Origin: Anas platyrhynchos
Lineage: Eukaryota > Chordata > Aves > Anseriformes > Anatidae
Direction: 5' to 3'
DNA length: 64,000 nucleotides
Assembly: GCF_047663525.1 (NCBI RefSeq)
Contig: NC_092601.1
Span: 20,124,001 to 20,188,000, forward strand
Position 1 is the first letter of the stretch. Every line of letters starts with the position of its first letter. The position numbers and the translations under genes are program-made. Of the stretch, positions 11,053 through 22,499 are shown one piece after another. The notes under the pieces were generated by a model, which was not told the origin of the DNA, made no database searches, and saw only the letters and a list, made by a program, of their open reading frames with translations.

Positions 11053-13236
11053 GTAAGTTCTCTTCATCTGTGTAACTACATTTGCTTAACTGAAACTGAC
11101 AGCTCAGTCACCCTCAATGAGATGCATATGCCAGGTTTCATTTCAGAGAGCATCACTGGTCTCAGTGTCAAGTCTTCCTTTTCTGGATTACACAATGGTT
11201 AAAATTTCTCAGCCTAACGGGTTCTTCTAATTTTTAGATCAGCTGTCAGATAAATGACGAGAGTTTCACAAGAACTCTAAGGATAATTTAAAAAAAATAA
11301 TAAAAGATCTAAACAGTGGTTTTCCTCCCAGTACCTAAATAAATAAAAAGAGTTGCCCGAAATAAATGAAAACAGTTACACGCTATTCACTTGTTTAGAA
11401 GGTGGATCGTGAGGTTTACCAGTAAGAGCTTGCATAGTCAGAGACTAGTATAGACTTGGAGCATAGAATCACTGACATTAGAAAGGACCTCTGGAGATCA
11501 TCTCGTCTAATGCCCCACTCAAATCAGGGAAAACGTGAGCAGGTTGCTCGTGGCTGTTCCTGGAAGCGTTTTGAATATCTCCAAGGATGGAGACACCTCA
11601 ACCTCTGTAGGCAACCTTTTCCACTGTTTGACCACCCTCACTGTAAAAGTGGAATTTTCTGTACTTTTACTTAGTGCCTAGTGGAACAATGCTCTTCTTT
11701 CATAGGATACCACCAAGAAGAGGCTGTTTTCTTTACCTCCTGGCACAAAGTATTTATGCACACTGATAAGATGTCCGCTCTTCTTTCAGTCCCTTAGTCA
11801 CCATAGTGGCATAATGCTGTATTCCATCTTCTCTCAAATCCAAATATAAGTTCTACCAAAATGTAGGATGTTCTTTTGTTGTCATATGGACAGCATTTCT
11901 CAGGGCTGTCAAAGCTTGGGAGTCTGATGCCAGTCCTCTGACCATAATCAAGGAAGATAATAATGACCATGGACTGCTCCAGGCACAAAAAGCCTCATTC
12001 CTACTTAAGACCGTCCTGGACGCAGCTTGGTTCCCCATTGCTTTTTCCTCTGCAGTCTCAAAGGATAGTAACGCCATACATAATGGCAATTCTTGCTATT
12101 TTGTTTGGATTGTGACAGGACTGTCCAGACAAAAAAAAATTAAAAAAAATCCTTTCACTACTGAAACAGTCTGCCATACCCCAGTACCTGTTTACCTGTT
12201 TGAGTACAGCAGTGTCTTCCCTGTCTTAGTGCACCTCCTGTATGATGCCATCTATATCGGCATGAACTGGAGCCTTGAAAAAAAGCTAGGCTTTCTTTGA
12301 AGACATTAAAGCATAACTTAAGTCTTTGGCAAGAAAGCAAGTAGATGAGACTTGATATTTACCAGGTTCCTATTACCAAGTATGTTTGGATTAAAGACCG
12401 CTATTGTTTTTCTCCTTAGGGATTTTAAATAGGAGCAAAAGAATCCTGGAATCTCTTTATCTGAACAAAGTCATTAGATCCTGGAATGGAAATCATCTCA
12501 GCCAGGCTGGAGTGATTAGAACCATTACCAGCCTTTACTGTTCCTCAGTCTCTCTTTCTTTTACCACTGTGGTCTCTTCTCACCTAGCTCTTCCTTCCAG
12601 GAGAAAGTTGCTGTCTTACACAGTGTTAGTGTTCTGGATACTTCTCTTAATCTGAGCGTCTCTCTTTCAAGAAATGAACGTGCCTTGTAGATGCCTTTAA
12701 ATGCTTCCTGTTCCTTATAAGGTTCATATGGTTTACTACATGGAGACATTTATTTGTAGTTGTAACATCCTCCCTTCCCCAAAGTCAGTATCAGTAACTT
12801 TATTCAAAGTGTATTACATTTGTGAATTCCATTTTGTCTTCAGACAAACATTTTTCACAGACTAAGAAAATGTAGTAGTGGTTTAAAATGTCAAAATAGG
12901 GAACTACATGATAATGAAAAAGGATACTTCTTCTCTCCTTTTTTTTTTCCTTTTTTTTTCTTTTTTGTTTTTATCACTCATCTCAGTCATGCAGTCCAGA
13001 GGTGCTAACCTAGATGTCTTCCATTCTAAATGCACATGTATTCTTCTAGCTGCTACTCTAAATGTTGTGCATGCATGCAGTACTCATGACCTGCAACTCA
13101 GCTATTCATCATACAAAAACATTGTCCTTTGTGTTGCTACAACAGAAGTTTATCCGGGACAGCTAAGCATCAAATTGCTAGAATGTGACTCTATAGTTTG
13201 GATTCATTTTCACTGAGTGCAGTAACCATCTTACAG
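11053..13236 (+). other. Last UNKL intron
   Basis: A 2.2-kb intron starting GTAAGT and ending TTACAG. It contains a minus-strand CR1 fragment (about 11455-11830) and T-rich runs near 12938-12966. No other exon-like sequence was recognised. Confidence 0.8.
11455..11830 (-). mobile_element. CR1 LINE 3' fragment in UNKL intron
   Basis: The copy begins 'catagaatcac', the eroded reverse complement of the CR1 terminal repeat, then shows 'aaaggacctctggagatcat', 'atctccaaggatggagacac' and a 'ccaccctcactgtaaaag' block in CR1 order. It is moderately diverged. The right-hand boundary is approximate. Confidence 0.75.
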
Positions 13237-13392
13237 GTGATTTTTCAGCTTCAGTCAAAGAAGTGTATATTATGTCGAGAAGGTGATCGTAGCATTATCC
13301 TGAATCCATGTCAACATTACATACTTTGTGACCACTGTGCAGCTAGACAAGAAGAATGTCCCTGTTGCAAGAAATCAAAAAATCCACGGTAA
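13237..13392 (+). CDS. UNKL: UNKL last coding exon, C-terminal RING finger
   Basis: The exon follows acceptor CATCTTACAG and encodes VIFQLQSKKCILC, then the remaining zinc ligands in NPCQH, CDHC and CPCC, and ends in a TAA at 13390-13392. Ligand order is C-x2-C, C-x-H, C-x2-C, C-x2-C, a C3HC4-type RING, which in this family sits at the extreme C-terminus. All ligands are present, so zinc binding should be intact. A RING normally recruits an E2 enzyme for ubiquitin transfer. The preceding intron (11053-13236) carries a CR1 fragment. The 51-residue exon gives the last boundary needed to call UNKL rather than a generic RING protein. Confidence 0.92.
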   Translation: MIFQLQSKKCILCREGDRSIILNPCQHYILCDHCAARQEECPCCKKSKNPR

Positions 13393-16300
13393 CATAGAGG
13401 CATGGTACTTATATCATGTTTATGAATTAAAACTATTTTATGTTTTTGTATTTTGTATAGGAATTATATAAATCACTGATAATTAATCAACTTAATAGTG
13501 CTAGGTAGATTTTGATTTTGTTGTAAGAAACTTAGTTGCTTTGCTTGCTCACCTTTACATATCAGTTTCAGCCATTCAATGATTTTTTTATAAGTCTTAA
13601 GATTCTTTCGTTCCTGCCCAGTTCCATCCCAATCTTTTCCCATCCACTTACATTCTTAGTGCACAGTCTACCTAGCTTCATTTGCACCGTAATCACTTTG
13701 TATAAATTTTACCATAATGCATGAATGAAAGTATTTATACCTATTATTTTCCTTATCAGAAGATAGATACATAGATACAGTAGCTACACACTAAACAGTA
13801 CAAATGGTACCTTTGCCATGTCTGTTGTGTATGGTATGCCAGAGCCAGTATTTTGGAATTGGTCTAACAGTATGTTTACTTGTTTGTTTGAAAAATTATA
13901 TGAATAATATAAATGCACTTTTTATTTTTATTTTTTTTGTTAGAGGATATGTTGTAAATTGCTTCAAGCTGCTTTCTAGGTCTTAAGTTTATTTTTAATA
14001 CACAATAATATGATGGTTTATATATGTGTACTGTGAATTTTAAATATTTCAGATGGTTTTACTGTTAAATCATAATATGATTAAATAGAAGTGAGATCTT
14101 ACCTAGATTTTTTACAATTTATAAGTTAATTGCATACTACAGTATTTATAAATGTACCAGTGGAAAGAAAAACAGTGAGGCACATGTGCTTTCATATTCA
14201 AGGGCATGTTTTACATTTTGTGAGACAGATCAGTTTTAGTAAACAACTGTGCGTTTGCATTTCTCTCTTTGTTTAGATGTTTGTAGTCTTAAATTTTTTG
14301 TATATTACCTAACTTGTGTGGTACTTAATGGGAACCCGTATGAAACACACAATAACTTTTATAAAGTGCCTATGCCAAATGTCGTATAAAATAACAGAAG
14401 ACATAAAAAGAGAATTTTGCAAATAATTTCTATTGCATAATTTTTTATCATACAATTTGATGATAATTAGAATATGTCTCTTGCTTTTATAAATATTTAA
14501 AAATACACTTTTTCAACAATGAGGTAACACATTTGAAAGGAACTACAAAATTACCTAAGTATGTAATCAGGCAGTGGCACTCTTGACATAGCGATTCTTT
14601 TAAAAGGGTGGTAACAAACTTACTTCATCTTGGTTGTTTGGAACATTCATTTCAGGAGGAGAAGTTAGTCAATTACTGTATGTTACTACTATCTACTTTT
14701 CTTACAAGGAATAATTGCCTGTGTTATTCTTTCTTTTGTTTAATACAGGTGTGACACTAGTACAGCTTACATTGAAATGACCTACTACTGTGTTACATGA
14801 TTTGTATCTCCGTATTATTGTATTCAGAATAGGAATTGAGTTCATAGGCAGTAAAGAGTTTATCTATTTAAAGTTAAATCATGCTGAAACAAACAAACAT
14901 AAAACAACAAGATGTATACTAAAATTATTGTTGTTGAAACAGATAAAGCTTTTTGAATTCTGTCAGTATTAAATATAGGACCCAAGCCAAAAGTACTTAA
15001 ATTATTGTATCCTCACTGGGTTTTGTAGTCTTTGTATGAAGGCTTCAGTTAGCAAAAAAATAATCATTACATATTTCTGTGATACCTAAATGTACAGACT
15101 CATTGCTGCTTTCCTAAGACATGCCAGCCTGCAAGAACGTTACAGACTTTTCAGGAAGGGAGAAGAAGGATAAAATATTAAATATAAGTCTACTTATTCC
15201 TATTTTAAAATTTTATTTGAAGATCATAGTAGTCCATTTTAAATAAACATCAAATTTGGGATTTAAAATGTGATTTTGCTGACTTTCACACAGTTACTCA
15301 AAAATATTTGTATTGAGAAGAGTATAAAATTAGACTATATTGGTATTTTCAAACGTGCTTTTGTGCCCTAATCATGTCCTAAAATAAAATGCTGTTCTGT
15401 TTTAAAGGTTTAACCAGTTTTTGACTTTTTTTTTTTTTTTTCCAAAAAAAGGAACTTTGATCATCAAGTTTGGCTGTCTTTTTGCATCTCTGCAGTCTAT
15501 GACAAATATTCGTTTTTGATCTGTAATAGAATTTTGGACTAAAGCAGAGTTAGTCACATGAGATTTTTTAAACAATAAGCAAATCAAGGAATAATGTGAA
15601 ACAAGATGTTGTTTTGGATACTGGTGTACTATATTTATCCACAATGTGGAATACTTTTCTGCAACTGTTGTACTCACAAACATGTCTAGAAAGAGTTTGG
15701 TCAGAAATTCTGCTGTGATATTTCAGAGGAAACCAGTTCAGCCCACATTGTGCTGCTGATATGCTGCAATGTGACATTTGTTTCCTAAGAGATATGGAAG
15801 TATGTTTTCTTGCTTCTTGTCAAAGGTTATTGTTCTTTGTGTGAATTAGTGTGCAATTGCCTGTGATCCTATAGCTATTTTTGGTCTCTCTCTTTTTACA
15901 TTTTTTTTGGTACTAATAGGTGATTTTCCTCATCTTGTGATGCCAACCAAAAAGAAATTTAAACAATATTTGCAGCATGAATCATCACATTGACATTTGT
16001 AGTTTGTGTTGCTTTTTTTTTAGAGGAAATAAATGAATATGTTGAGTTTGTTGCTTTTTAAACAGTTGTATGCTTTGCGTTTTATAATGATGAATCTTGA
16101 AAATAATGTTGTGTGTCCCATAGTAATATCAGTATTGAAAATTTTGCGTATGTTCCCCTGCAAGCTTTTGTTGTGCTGATTTATGGACACAAACTATTGA
16201 CAAATCATTTAGTGAAGAAGGAAAAAAAAAATCAGATGGAAGAAATGTACCTATATGTGAATTTGTCAGGCTGGGCAGCTTGCTGTAACTACAGACAAAC

Positions 16301-17275
16301 CTTACGTGATTGCTTGAACCGTACATAGCACTCAAAAGGAAAGTGCTATAAATGTTCTTCATAAAATTCTTCATATGAGAAGTTATAAGCAAAGTTTTAT
16401 GTATATTAGTAAAAAGCAAGTCAACTGCCAAGACAAATAAATGTGTACTTTTACACTAGTACTTTAAAATGGAGGATAGTAAGATACATGCACTTGACTA
16501 GAGAGGACTATTTCGAAGTAAAAAGGGAACCCTGAGCCTTATAAGTATTTGTCCTTGTGCTATATATACTATCTAGAAAATACATTATATTTTAGTGACA
16601 CTACAATACAGTAATTTGTTGCATTTCCAAAATATCTTAAAGCAAACTAAGTAAATTTTCAAGATTCATTTTGTTTTTTAACAAAATTTTGTGTTAATTT
16701 ATGTAAGAATATTATTTTATTGTGGATGCCGTTATGCTGTCACAATTATTATAGCCTGGGGAATAATAGATTAAAACTGGGATTTCTCAGGGTTTTTACA
16801 GTTAAGAGCTGTAATTTAACCGAAAGTATGCTAATCACAGGTAGATCCCAAGCTGCATGTTACAAGCTTATTACTAGTTTTCTTTGAATAGCTGATTATT
16901 ACAGACATACTTGTTTTCTTACATATTGCCATTCAGAATATTCTAGTATCAAATACAGATAATCATATTATTACTGTCACACTATACATGTGTTAACTGT
17001 GGTCATCATCCGACCTTAAATAAAAAAGGTATTTTTACTCATATTAATTTATGAAAGCTGTTAATGTTTAGAGTGTACAGAAAGAAACGATTTTGTGAAT
17101 TGTTCTTAATACAAAACATATTATTTATAATGCATACCCATTCACTTGTAGTGAACTGTTCAAAATTCTTAACACTTGTTAAACTTTTCTACATGATGGC
17201 ATTTATGCAATGGTTTACAGAAATCATGGAATTATTTTTATTACCAACATGGAAATAAAATTTTGATCTTTATTT
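13393..17275 (+). other. UNKL: UNKL 3' untranslated region
   Basis: About 3.9 kb of AT-rich sequence without long frames follows the stop codon. Candidate poly(A) signals are AATAAA at about 16436 and at 17254-17259; the latter has a T-rich downstream element and is the most distal before the repeat zone. Several ATTTA-type elements and T-rich tracts suit a long regulatory UTR. The true 3' end could be at an earlier signal; only transcript data could tell. Confidence 0.55.
17254..17259 (+). terminator. Candidate distal UNKL poly(A) signal
   Basis: An AATAAA hexamer is followed by a T-rich segment within 25 bp. It is the last good signal before the CR1 fragment and the GC-rich minisatellite. 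Confidence 0.5.
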
Positions 17276-17335
17276 CTGAGCTATACTGTGCTTACAGAGA
17301 ATCAAAAATTTACTAATCTGTTTTTCTCTGCAATC

Positions 17336-17437
17336 TAATCATAGAATGGTTTGGATTTAAAGGGACCTTAAAGATCATCTAATTTCAATCCCTCTGTGAA
17401 GGGCAGAGGTACCTTCCTCTAGACCAGGTTGCTCAAA
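17336..17437 (-). mobile_element. Short CR1 3' end fragment
   Basis: 'atcatagaatggtttgg', 'gggaccttaaagatcatct' and 'ccaggttgctcaaagc' are the reverse complement of a CR1 3' end. It abuts the 80-bp minisatellite directly, so the CR1 sequence ends at the array border. Confidence 0.8.
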
Positions 17438-18157
17438 GCGCCCGCGGGCGCCCTCTGCCGCCTCCTTCTGGTGGAAAACGAGTACAGCAGGCGGCCGGCG
17501 GCCGCACATACGCGGTGGCGCCCGCGGGGGCCCTGTGCCGCCACCTCCTGGTGGAAAATGAGTACTGCAGGCGGCCGGGCGACGCGCATGCGCGGTGGCG
17601 CCCGTGGGCGCCCTCTGCCGCCACCTTCTGGTGAGAAAAAGGGTACTGCAGGCGGCCGGGGGGCGCATAAGCGCGGTGACGCCTGCGGGCGCTCTCTTCC
17701 GCCACCTGCTGGCGGAAAAAGTACTGCAGGAGACAGGGGGCCGCGCGTGCGCGGTGGCGCCAGCGGACGGCCACTGCCGCCACCTCCTGGTGGAAAACAA
17801 GTACTGCAGGCGGCTGGGGGGCGCGCATGTGCGGTGGCGCTCGCGGGCGCTCTCTGCCGCCACCTGCAGGCGGAAATAGAGTACTGCAGGTGGCCGGGGG
17901 GCGCACATGCGCGGTGGAGCACGCGGGCGCCCTCTGCCGCCACCTGCTGGTTGGAAAGCGGTACTTCAGGCGGATACGGGGCGCGCATGCGCGATGGCGC
18001 CCGCGGGCGCCCTCTGCCGCCACCTCCTGGTGGGAAACGAGTACTGCAGGCGGCCGGGGGGCGCGCATGCGCGGTGGCGCCCGCGGACGCACTCTGCCGC
18101 CATCTGCAGGTAGGAAAGGGGTACTGCAGGCGGCCGGCGGCCGCGCATGCGCGTTGC
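17438..18157. repeat. Nine-copy ~80-bp CpG-rich minisatellite with NRF1/CTCF-like motifs
   Basis: Repeat starts (the CCCGCGGGCGCC-like block) fall at 17441, 17521, 17601, 17682, 17760, 17840, 17920, 18000 and 18080. Each repeat contains a GCGCCCTCTGCCGCCACC block, a near-palindromic CCACCTSCTGGTGG block, a GTACTGCAGG block and a GCGCATGCGC-like block. Four copies (near 17585, 17986, 18064 and 18146) have GCGCATGCGC exactly, the NRF1 recognition palindrome; the others have one or a few changes. The array is stop-poor in several frames on both strands, which explains long frames of up to 263 codons. No protein is supported. It marks the sharp change from AT-rich UNKL DNA to repeats. Confidence 0.9.
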
Positions 18158-18189
18158 TTATTACGTCTCTTTTTTTTGATGTGTAATTT

Positions 18190-18845
18190 CCTACGATCCT
18201 TGATTTTTCTTCATATGTAAATGAAAGGTTTGAGCTAATTCCCGTTGAAAATATTTCATTTACTTTCTTTGTTGTATTGTCCTTTCTGCGTTCAAAGCTG
18301 AGGTGAAAATATGGTAAATTTTGCTTCTAGAGAACACCACAGTTCTTTTGTCTGCACTCCGCATGCTGTAAACTAGGGATAGGGGAAAAAAAATAATAAA
18401 AAAATAAAAGAACACAGCTGCTGCTGCTCCTGCTCTCTTTCTTGTGGTTTGCCCCCTCCTCTTTCCCAGGTGATTGGGTTTGGGTGCTGGGCGGGGTCAA
18501 ATGTTATAGGAGCCCCAGGCATGCTATCAGAGAGCTCCTTCTGCCTGGGCTGCTTTGGGGTCAGTGCTTTGTTTATTCTTCTGTTAGCTACATGCAGGGT
18601 TCTTTTGGTGGGTCAGAGTCTTGTACGATCTTTTAGAGAGAACCAATCTAGTAGTATGTGCATTTATTGCATGAAGATCTTTGGAGGTGATTAATTCTTA
18701 TAGCACATTTATGGATAGGATGTCAATGTTATTTTGTGTGTTTGCTTTGTTGTTCTAGGTCCCTCGTAATTTTTGCAGGGTTACAGGGCAGATGCCACCA
18801 GGTCTACCCCTTTTGTTGTTTTTGTTTTGTTTGATTTTTTTTTCT
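18190..18845 (+). repeat. Diverged subtelomeric module copy P1
   Basis: Contains the order seen in all later copies: 'gagctaattcc', an eroded TTCTAGA block, an A-rich run, a pyrimidine tract, a GGGCGGGG box at 18489 and 'gagccccaggcatgc'. The donor-like site at the end of this block is changed (GGGGTCAGTG instead of GGGGTAAGTG). The part after 18640 matches 24110-24260 (copy P3) but not the macrosatellite units. Confidence 0.7.
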
Positions 18846-19060
18846 TATTTTCTTTTTCGGAAGGGGGTTTGGGATTTGAGCGTCCTAGTTTTTTGGGTTT
18901 GGGATTTGAGCGTCTTAATTTTGTGGTTTGGGAATTGAGCGTCTTAATTTATTGGGTTAGGGGTTTTAGGCATAGGTCTTCAGGGGTTTAGTGTGGTAAA
19001 TAGTTAGGGTTAGGTGTGTCGAGGTTTCGAGGATTTTTAGGGTTAGGGATTGAGGCTTTT
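18846..19060. repeat. TTGAGCGTC/TTAGGG-like degenerate repeat
   Basis: Three or more 'ttgagcgtc(c/t)taat' phrases at roughly 40-bp spacing are followed by TTAGGG-like words. The same phrases occur many times at 30360-30650, in both cases just before a segment with ZNF143-like motifs. Confidence 0.7.
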
Positions 19061-19114
19061 TTGTATAAGGGCTAGGGCTACAGTGAGGGCTGTTAAACAT
19101 AGTTGTCGAAAACT

Positions 19115-19485
19115 CGGCCTCTGATTGGCCGTGCTGGCTGCCCAGGGAATTCTGGTAGGTGTAGTTTTCCGGCACCAGGCTTCCGGTAGGCCATGTTGCG
19201 TGCCCAGAGCATACCGGGAAATGTAGTTCTGGGACTCCGAACTTCCGGGAGGCCATGTTGGGTGCCCGGAGCATTCCGGGAAATGTAGTTCTGGGACTCC
19301 GAACTTCCGGGAGGCCATGTTGAGTGCCCGGAGCATTCCGGGAAATGTAGTTCTCGGACTCCGAACTTCCGGGAAGCCATGTTTGGTGCCCGGAGCATTC
19401 CGGGAAATGTAGTTCTGGGACTCCGAACTTCCGGGAGGCCATGTTGAGCGCCCATAGCGTGACTGGAAATGAAGTTCTCAGGAAC
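19115..19485. repeat. 62-bp minisatellite carrying ZNF143, ETS and YY1-type motifs
   Basis: GCCATGTT blocks recur at 19189, 19251, 19313, 19375 and 19437, an exact 62-bp period. Each repeat has (minus strand) ACTACATTTCCCGG, close to the ZNF143/Staf core ACTACAATTCCCAG, then a CCGGAAGT ETS core (minus strand), then GCCATGTT, a YY1-type core (plus strand). A CTGATTGGC near 19119, an inverted CCAAT box, precedes the array. The first and last repeats are more diverged. These are standard elements of TATA-less vertebrate promoters. Minus-strand frames of 97-158 codons here are artefacts of repeat length. Confidence 0.85.
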
Positions 19486-19489
19486 TAGG

Positions 19490-19585
19490 GTTGGGGTTAG
19501 GGACTAGGGCTGGGGCTAGGGTTAGAGTTTACGGTGAGGGTTGGGGTTAGGGTTAGGGTTAGGGCTAGTGAATGCTGGTTCTCAG
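19490..19585 (+). repeat. Short interstitial telomere-like block
   Basis: 'ggggttaggg', 'ggttagggttagggttaggg' and close variants. This is the first TTAGGG-rich tract met when moving right from UNKL. Confidence 0.8.
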
Positions 19586-19839
19586 TGTTTGCAGACGACG
19601 GTGAGCGTGTTTAAACTAATTCCAGTTGAAGAAGTTTCAGTAACTTGCCTGGTGACATGATCAGTTGAACATTAAAAGCTGCAGCAAAAGCAAAAGGGGA
19701 GTTTTGCTTCTAGAAACACCACAGGTCTCTTGTCTGCTCTCTGAATTTTTTTGAGATAAAACAGATTTTAAAAAACAAAGGAAAAAAAAACACGGCTGCT
19801 TCTTTTGCTCTCTTCCTACTTTCTTGTGCTTTGCCCCTC

Positions 19840-19960
19840 CCCTTTCCCAGGTGATTGGGTTTGGGTGCTGGGCGGGGCTGAATGCTATATGAGCCCCAGG
19901 CATGCCATCAGAGAGCTCATTCTGCTTGGGCTGCTCTTTGGGATAAGTGCTTTGCTTTTC
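19840..19960 (+). promoter_or_regulatory. Acceptor, GC box and TATATGA cluster (copy P2)
   Basis: A pyrimidine tract ends CCCTTTCCCAG (good 3' splice acceptor), followed by GGGCGGGGC at 19870-19878 and a TATATGA about 13 bp later. Here the downstream donor is eroded (GGGATAAGTG). It can be read either as an internal exon with acceptor and donor or as a GC-box/TATA-like promoter with a first exon; the sequence alone does not decide. Confidence 0.35.
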
Positions 19961-20721
19961 CTTCAGTCAGTTGCAGGGTTCTCTAGGCAGGCTGGAGCCT
20001 GTGGATTTCTGGATTTTAAGTGCTTGGAATTCACTTAGTAGAGGGATGTTTAGTAGGGGCTGCTGGCTCACTGTTTTTTTGTGATGGTGGGATACTCTTC
20101 TGTTTTTGAGCTATATTTTAATCTCTAGATGTATAAACCCACTTCTGTAACTCTCCAGAGGACTAAAACCAGCTTGACTGCATGCTACATGTGGCTTGGC
20201 AGTGTAGATGCAGCATTACCAAGAGACTGAGCAGGGTTGTATCAGAGTCACCTCTTTCATCTGCGTAAGTCTGTGACTACCCCTTCCTGGGCTGCTCTAT
20301 GTGCATGTCTTTTTGGCATTTATGGAGCTCAGTTTTTTTTTTTTTTGTGTGTGTATGTTCAAAGTTTCTGTTTTTTTTTTTTTTTGAGGGGCAAATAGCG
20401 TGTGTGCTGAGCGTGGTTGGCAGCAGGAGGTGGGGAGCTGCTCAGGACTGGTAGGTTTGGTTTCTAGGAATATGCTGCATCCTTCCTGTGCAATGCAACT
20501 GATTGTTGGGCGGGAATGTTCCAGCTTGTGTGTCTTAAGCAATGTAGCTTGTGTAGTGTGTGTTGTGTGGCCCAGGCAGAGTTTGCAGTGGAGCTGTGAG
20601 TGAAGAATCTCAGTTAGAGCTGGTGAGCAGCTGAAGTACCGGAGCTGCGAAGAGAGGTATTGCAGGAGGTACGCTGTGGCTGTGAGGTGCCTCAGAGTGT
20701 GCTTTTCTCTTGTCTTTGCAG

Positions 20722-21420
20722 GTGCTTTGTGCAGTCGTGGACAGGGAAGGGAAATCCTCATGTCACGAAGCTCTGAGGGAAGGTTTGTGTTGTCAGCCTG
20801 GTCATCCCTTATCCAAAGCGAAGGGAAGATTGTTTGGTGTTTGATTGTTTTGGCGTATAATCTGTTCTGCTCCTAGACCTTTCTTTCTATGTAAAAAAAA
20901 AAAAAAATGTTTGAGCTATTTCCAGTTAAGCAATTTCCAGTTACTTGCTGGGCCTTATTGTCCTTTTAACATTCAAAGCTGCAGCAAAAGCATGGGGATT
21001 GTTCCTTCTAGAAACACCCCAGTTCTCTTGTCTGCAGTCTGCATGCTGTTGAGCTAAAGCAGATTTGAAAAAAACAAAACAAACAACAAAAAAAACCCAA
21101 ACAATAAAACAAGAAACACACACACACACACAAACAACAACAACAAAAAACCACCTTTGGGTTATTTGTTGTGAATGCAACGATCATTTAATCCCTTTGT
21201 TTTCCCAGGTGGTGTGGATGATATTGGCTGCACTGTTGGAGCTTGGATTCGGAGAGGAAGAGGTGAGCAGAACTGTATGTTGCATGAGTACTATTCAGCA
21301 TTGTGGAGCAGGTGGGCATCATGGCTGGCGTGTTAGTGAATGCTGATACTCTGTTTTTGCAGCTGATGATGAGCCTGGCAGTTGACTAAGATGTCAATCG
21401 GTGCCTGTGTATTTCTTGAG
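20722..21420 (+). other. Conserved splice-bounded exons in copy P2
   Basis: Exon E2 is 20722-20782 (61 bp, acceptor TCTTTGCAG), but its donor has decayed to GTTTGT. Exon E4 is 21209-21262 (54 bp, acceptor TTTTCCCAG, donor GTGAGC). Exon E5 starts at 21363 after TTTTTGCAG. The E3 exon of P4 and the units is missing here. E4 joined to E5 in the frame of E4 phase 1 gives a short open end, GAWIRRGR then ADDEPGS and a stop. Confidence 0.45.
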
Positions 21421-22499
21421 GCGGAGGGACTTTACCATGCAGCAACCTGAGAGCTAACTTGGGGGGCGCCTGGTATTTGCATATCTGGGGTGGCTAATGG
21501 GAGCTGGGAGCCAGAGCAGCATGGTGCCTGCTGGCTGAATAGACTTGGTGCCACTGTGAGGGTGGTTCAGGCTGGGTCACCAGCCTAATAGAAGCAGCGG
21601 GATTATTTTGTAGTGTGAGTGCGTGTGGCAGGCCGGACAGTTTCCTTCAGTTTGTCTGTCTTGTAGTGTTGTTTCTGCAGGGTCTGTTCTATGCTTCTCG
21701 GGTCTTGATATCCTCCTGGCTTTTTAGGCTGGACTGACCAGGCAGGCGACTTGGTAGCTGTGCTGAAGGGCCTCAGTGCTTGTTTGGTCATCTTGATTCT
21801 GATCCGAGCACTTCTTGTCTTGCAGTCGCTGCTTGAACTGCAGATCTGTTTCAGGTCTTGTGAATCATATTCGGTTTGAGATCACATCTGTTTCCATCCT
21901 CACTCTTGCAGAAGTCATCTGGGCCGCATCAGGAGCTCTTGCTTGGGAATTGATTTCCTGGGAGTTGTCTTAGGGGGTTTCCACTCCACATTACTCTGGT
22001 CTCTTGTCTTGAAGGCAGGCTTTTTAGGCCTTCATCATCCCAGTTCTGGCAGTTGCTTCCAGTCGCGTGTCGTGACATTCGAGTCTCTCGTAGGGTCTGG
22101 TGCAGAGCACCTGTTCTGACTTGCTGTTGCTGTAGGGCTTTCCGTTTGGGGGTCACTTTTTCTTGCGCCTTGTGTTGTGTATTTTGTTTGCAGTGTTTGT
22201 GGCGTGCCTATGTGTGTACGTGTTTGGTCTGGAGCTGTCCTGCCTGGCGGTTAGTGATTAATGTGGCAGTGCATGGGTGTACTAATACATAATGGGACTG
22301 TGTTGGCGAAGACATCAGGTCTGCCTCTGGGCACGTACTGAAGGGCAGCTGGCACAGTCATCTCTGGTGGTTGACAGATGTGGATTTGGGAGAGTATATC
22401 TGCTTGTGAGCAGCTGTGTGCATAGTGCTTGAACGGTGTGCTTGAGGAGGTCTGTTGAATCTTGAAAGCTTACAGATGTGGGGTTTTGAAATGTTTATT

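Noticed and set aside
17375..18220. Frames of 177-263 codons in the 80-bp array
   Set aside because: Several frames on both strands overlap, each following the repeat; no splice or start context.
18966..19455. Minus-strand frames of 97-158 codons in the 62-bp array
   Set aside because: Because 62 is not a multiple of 3 and the repeat lacks stops, three registers open together. Motif content points to regulatory DNA.
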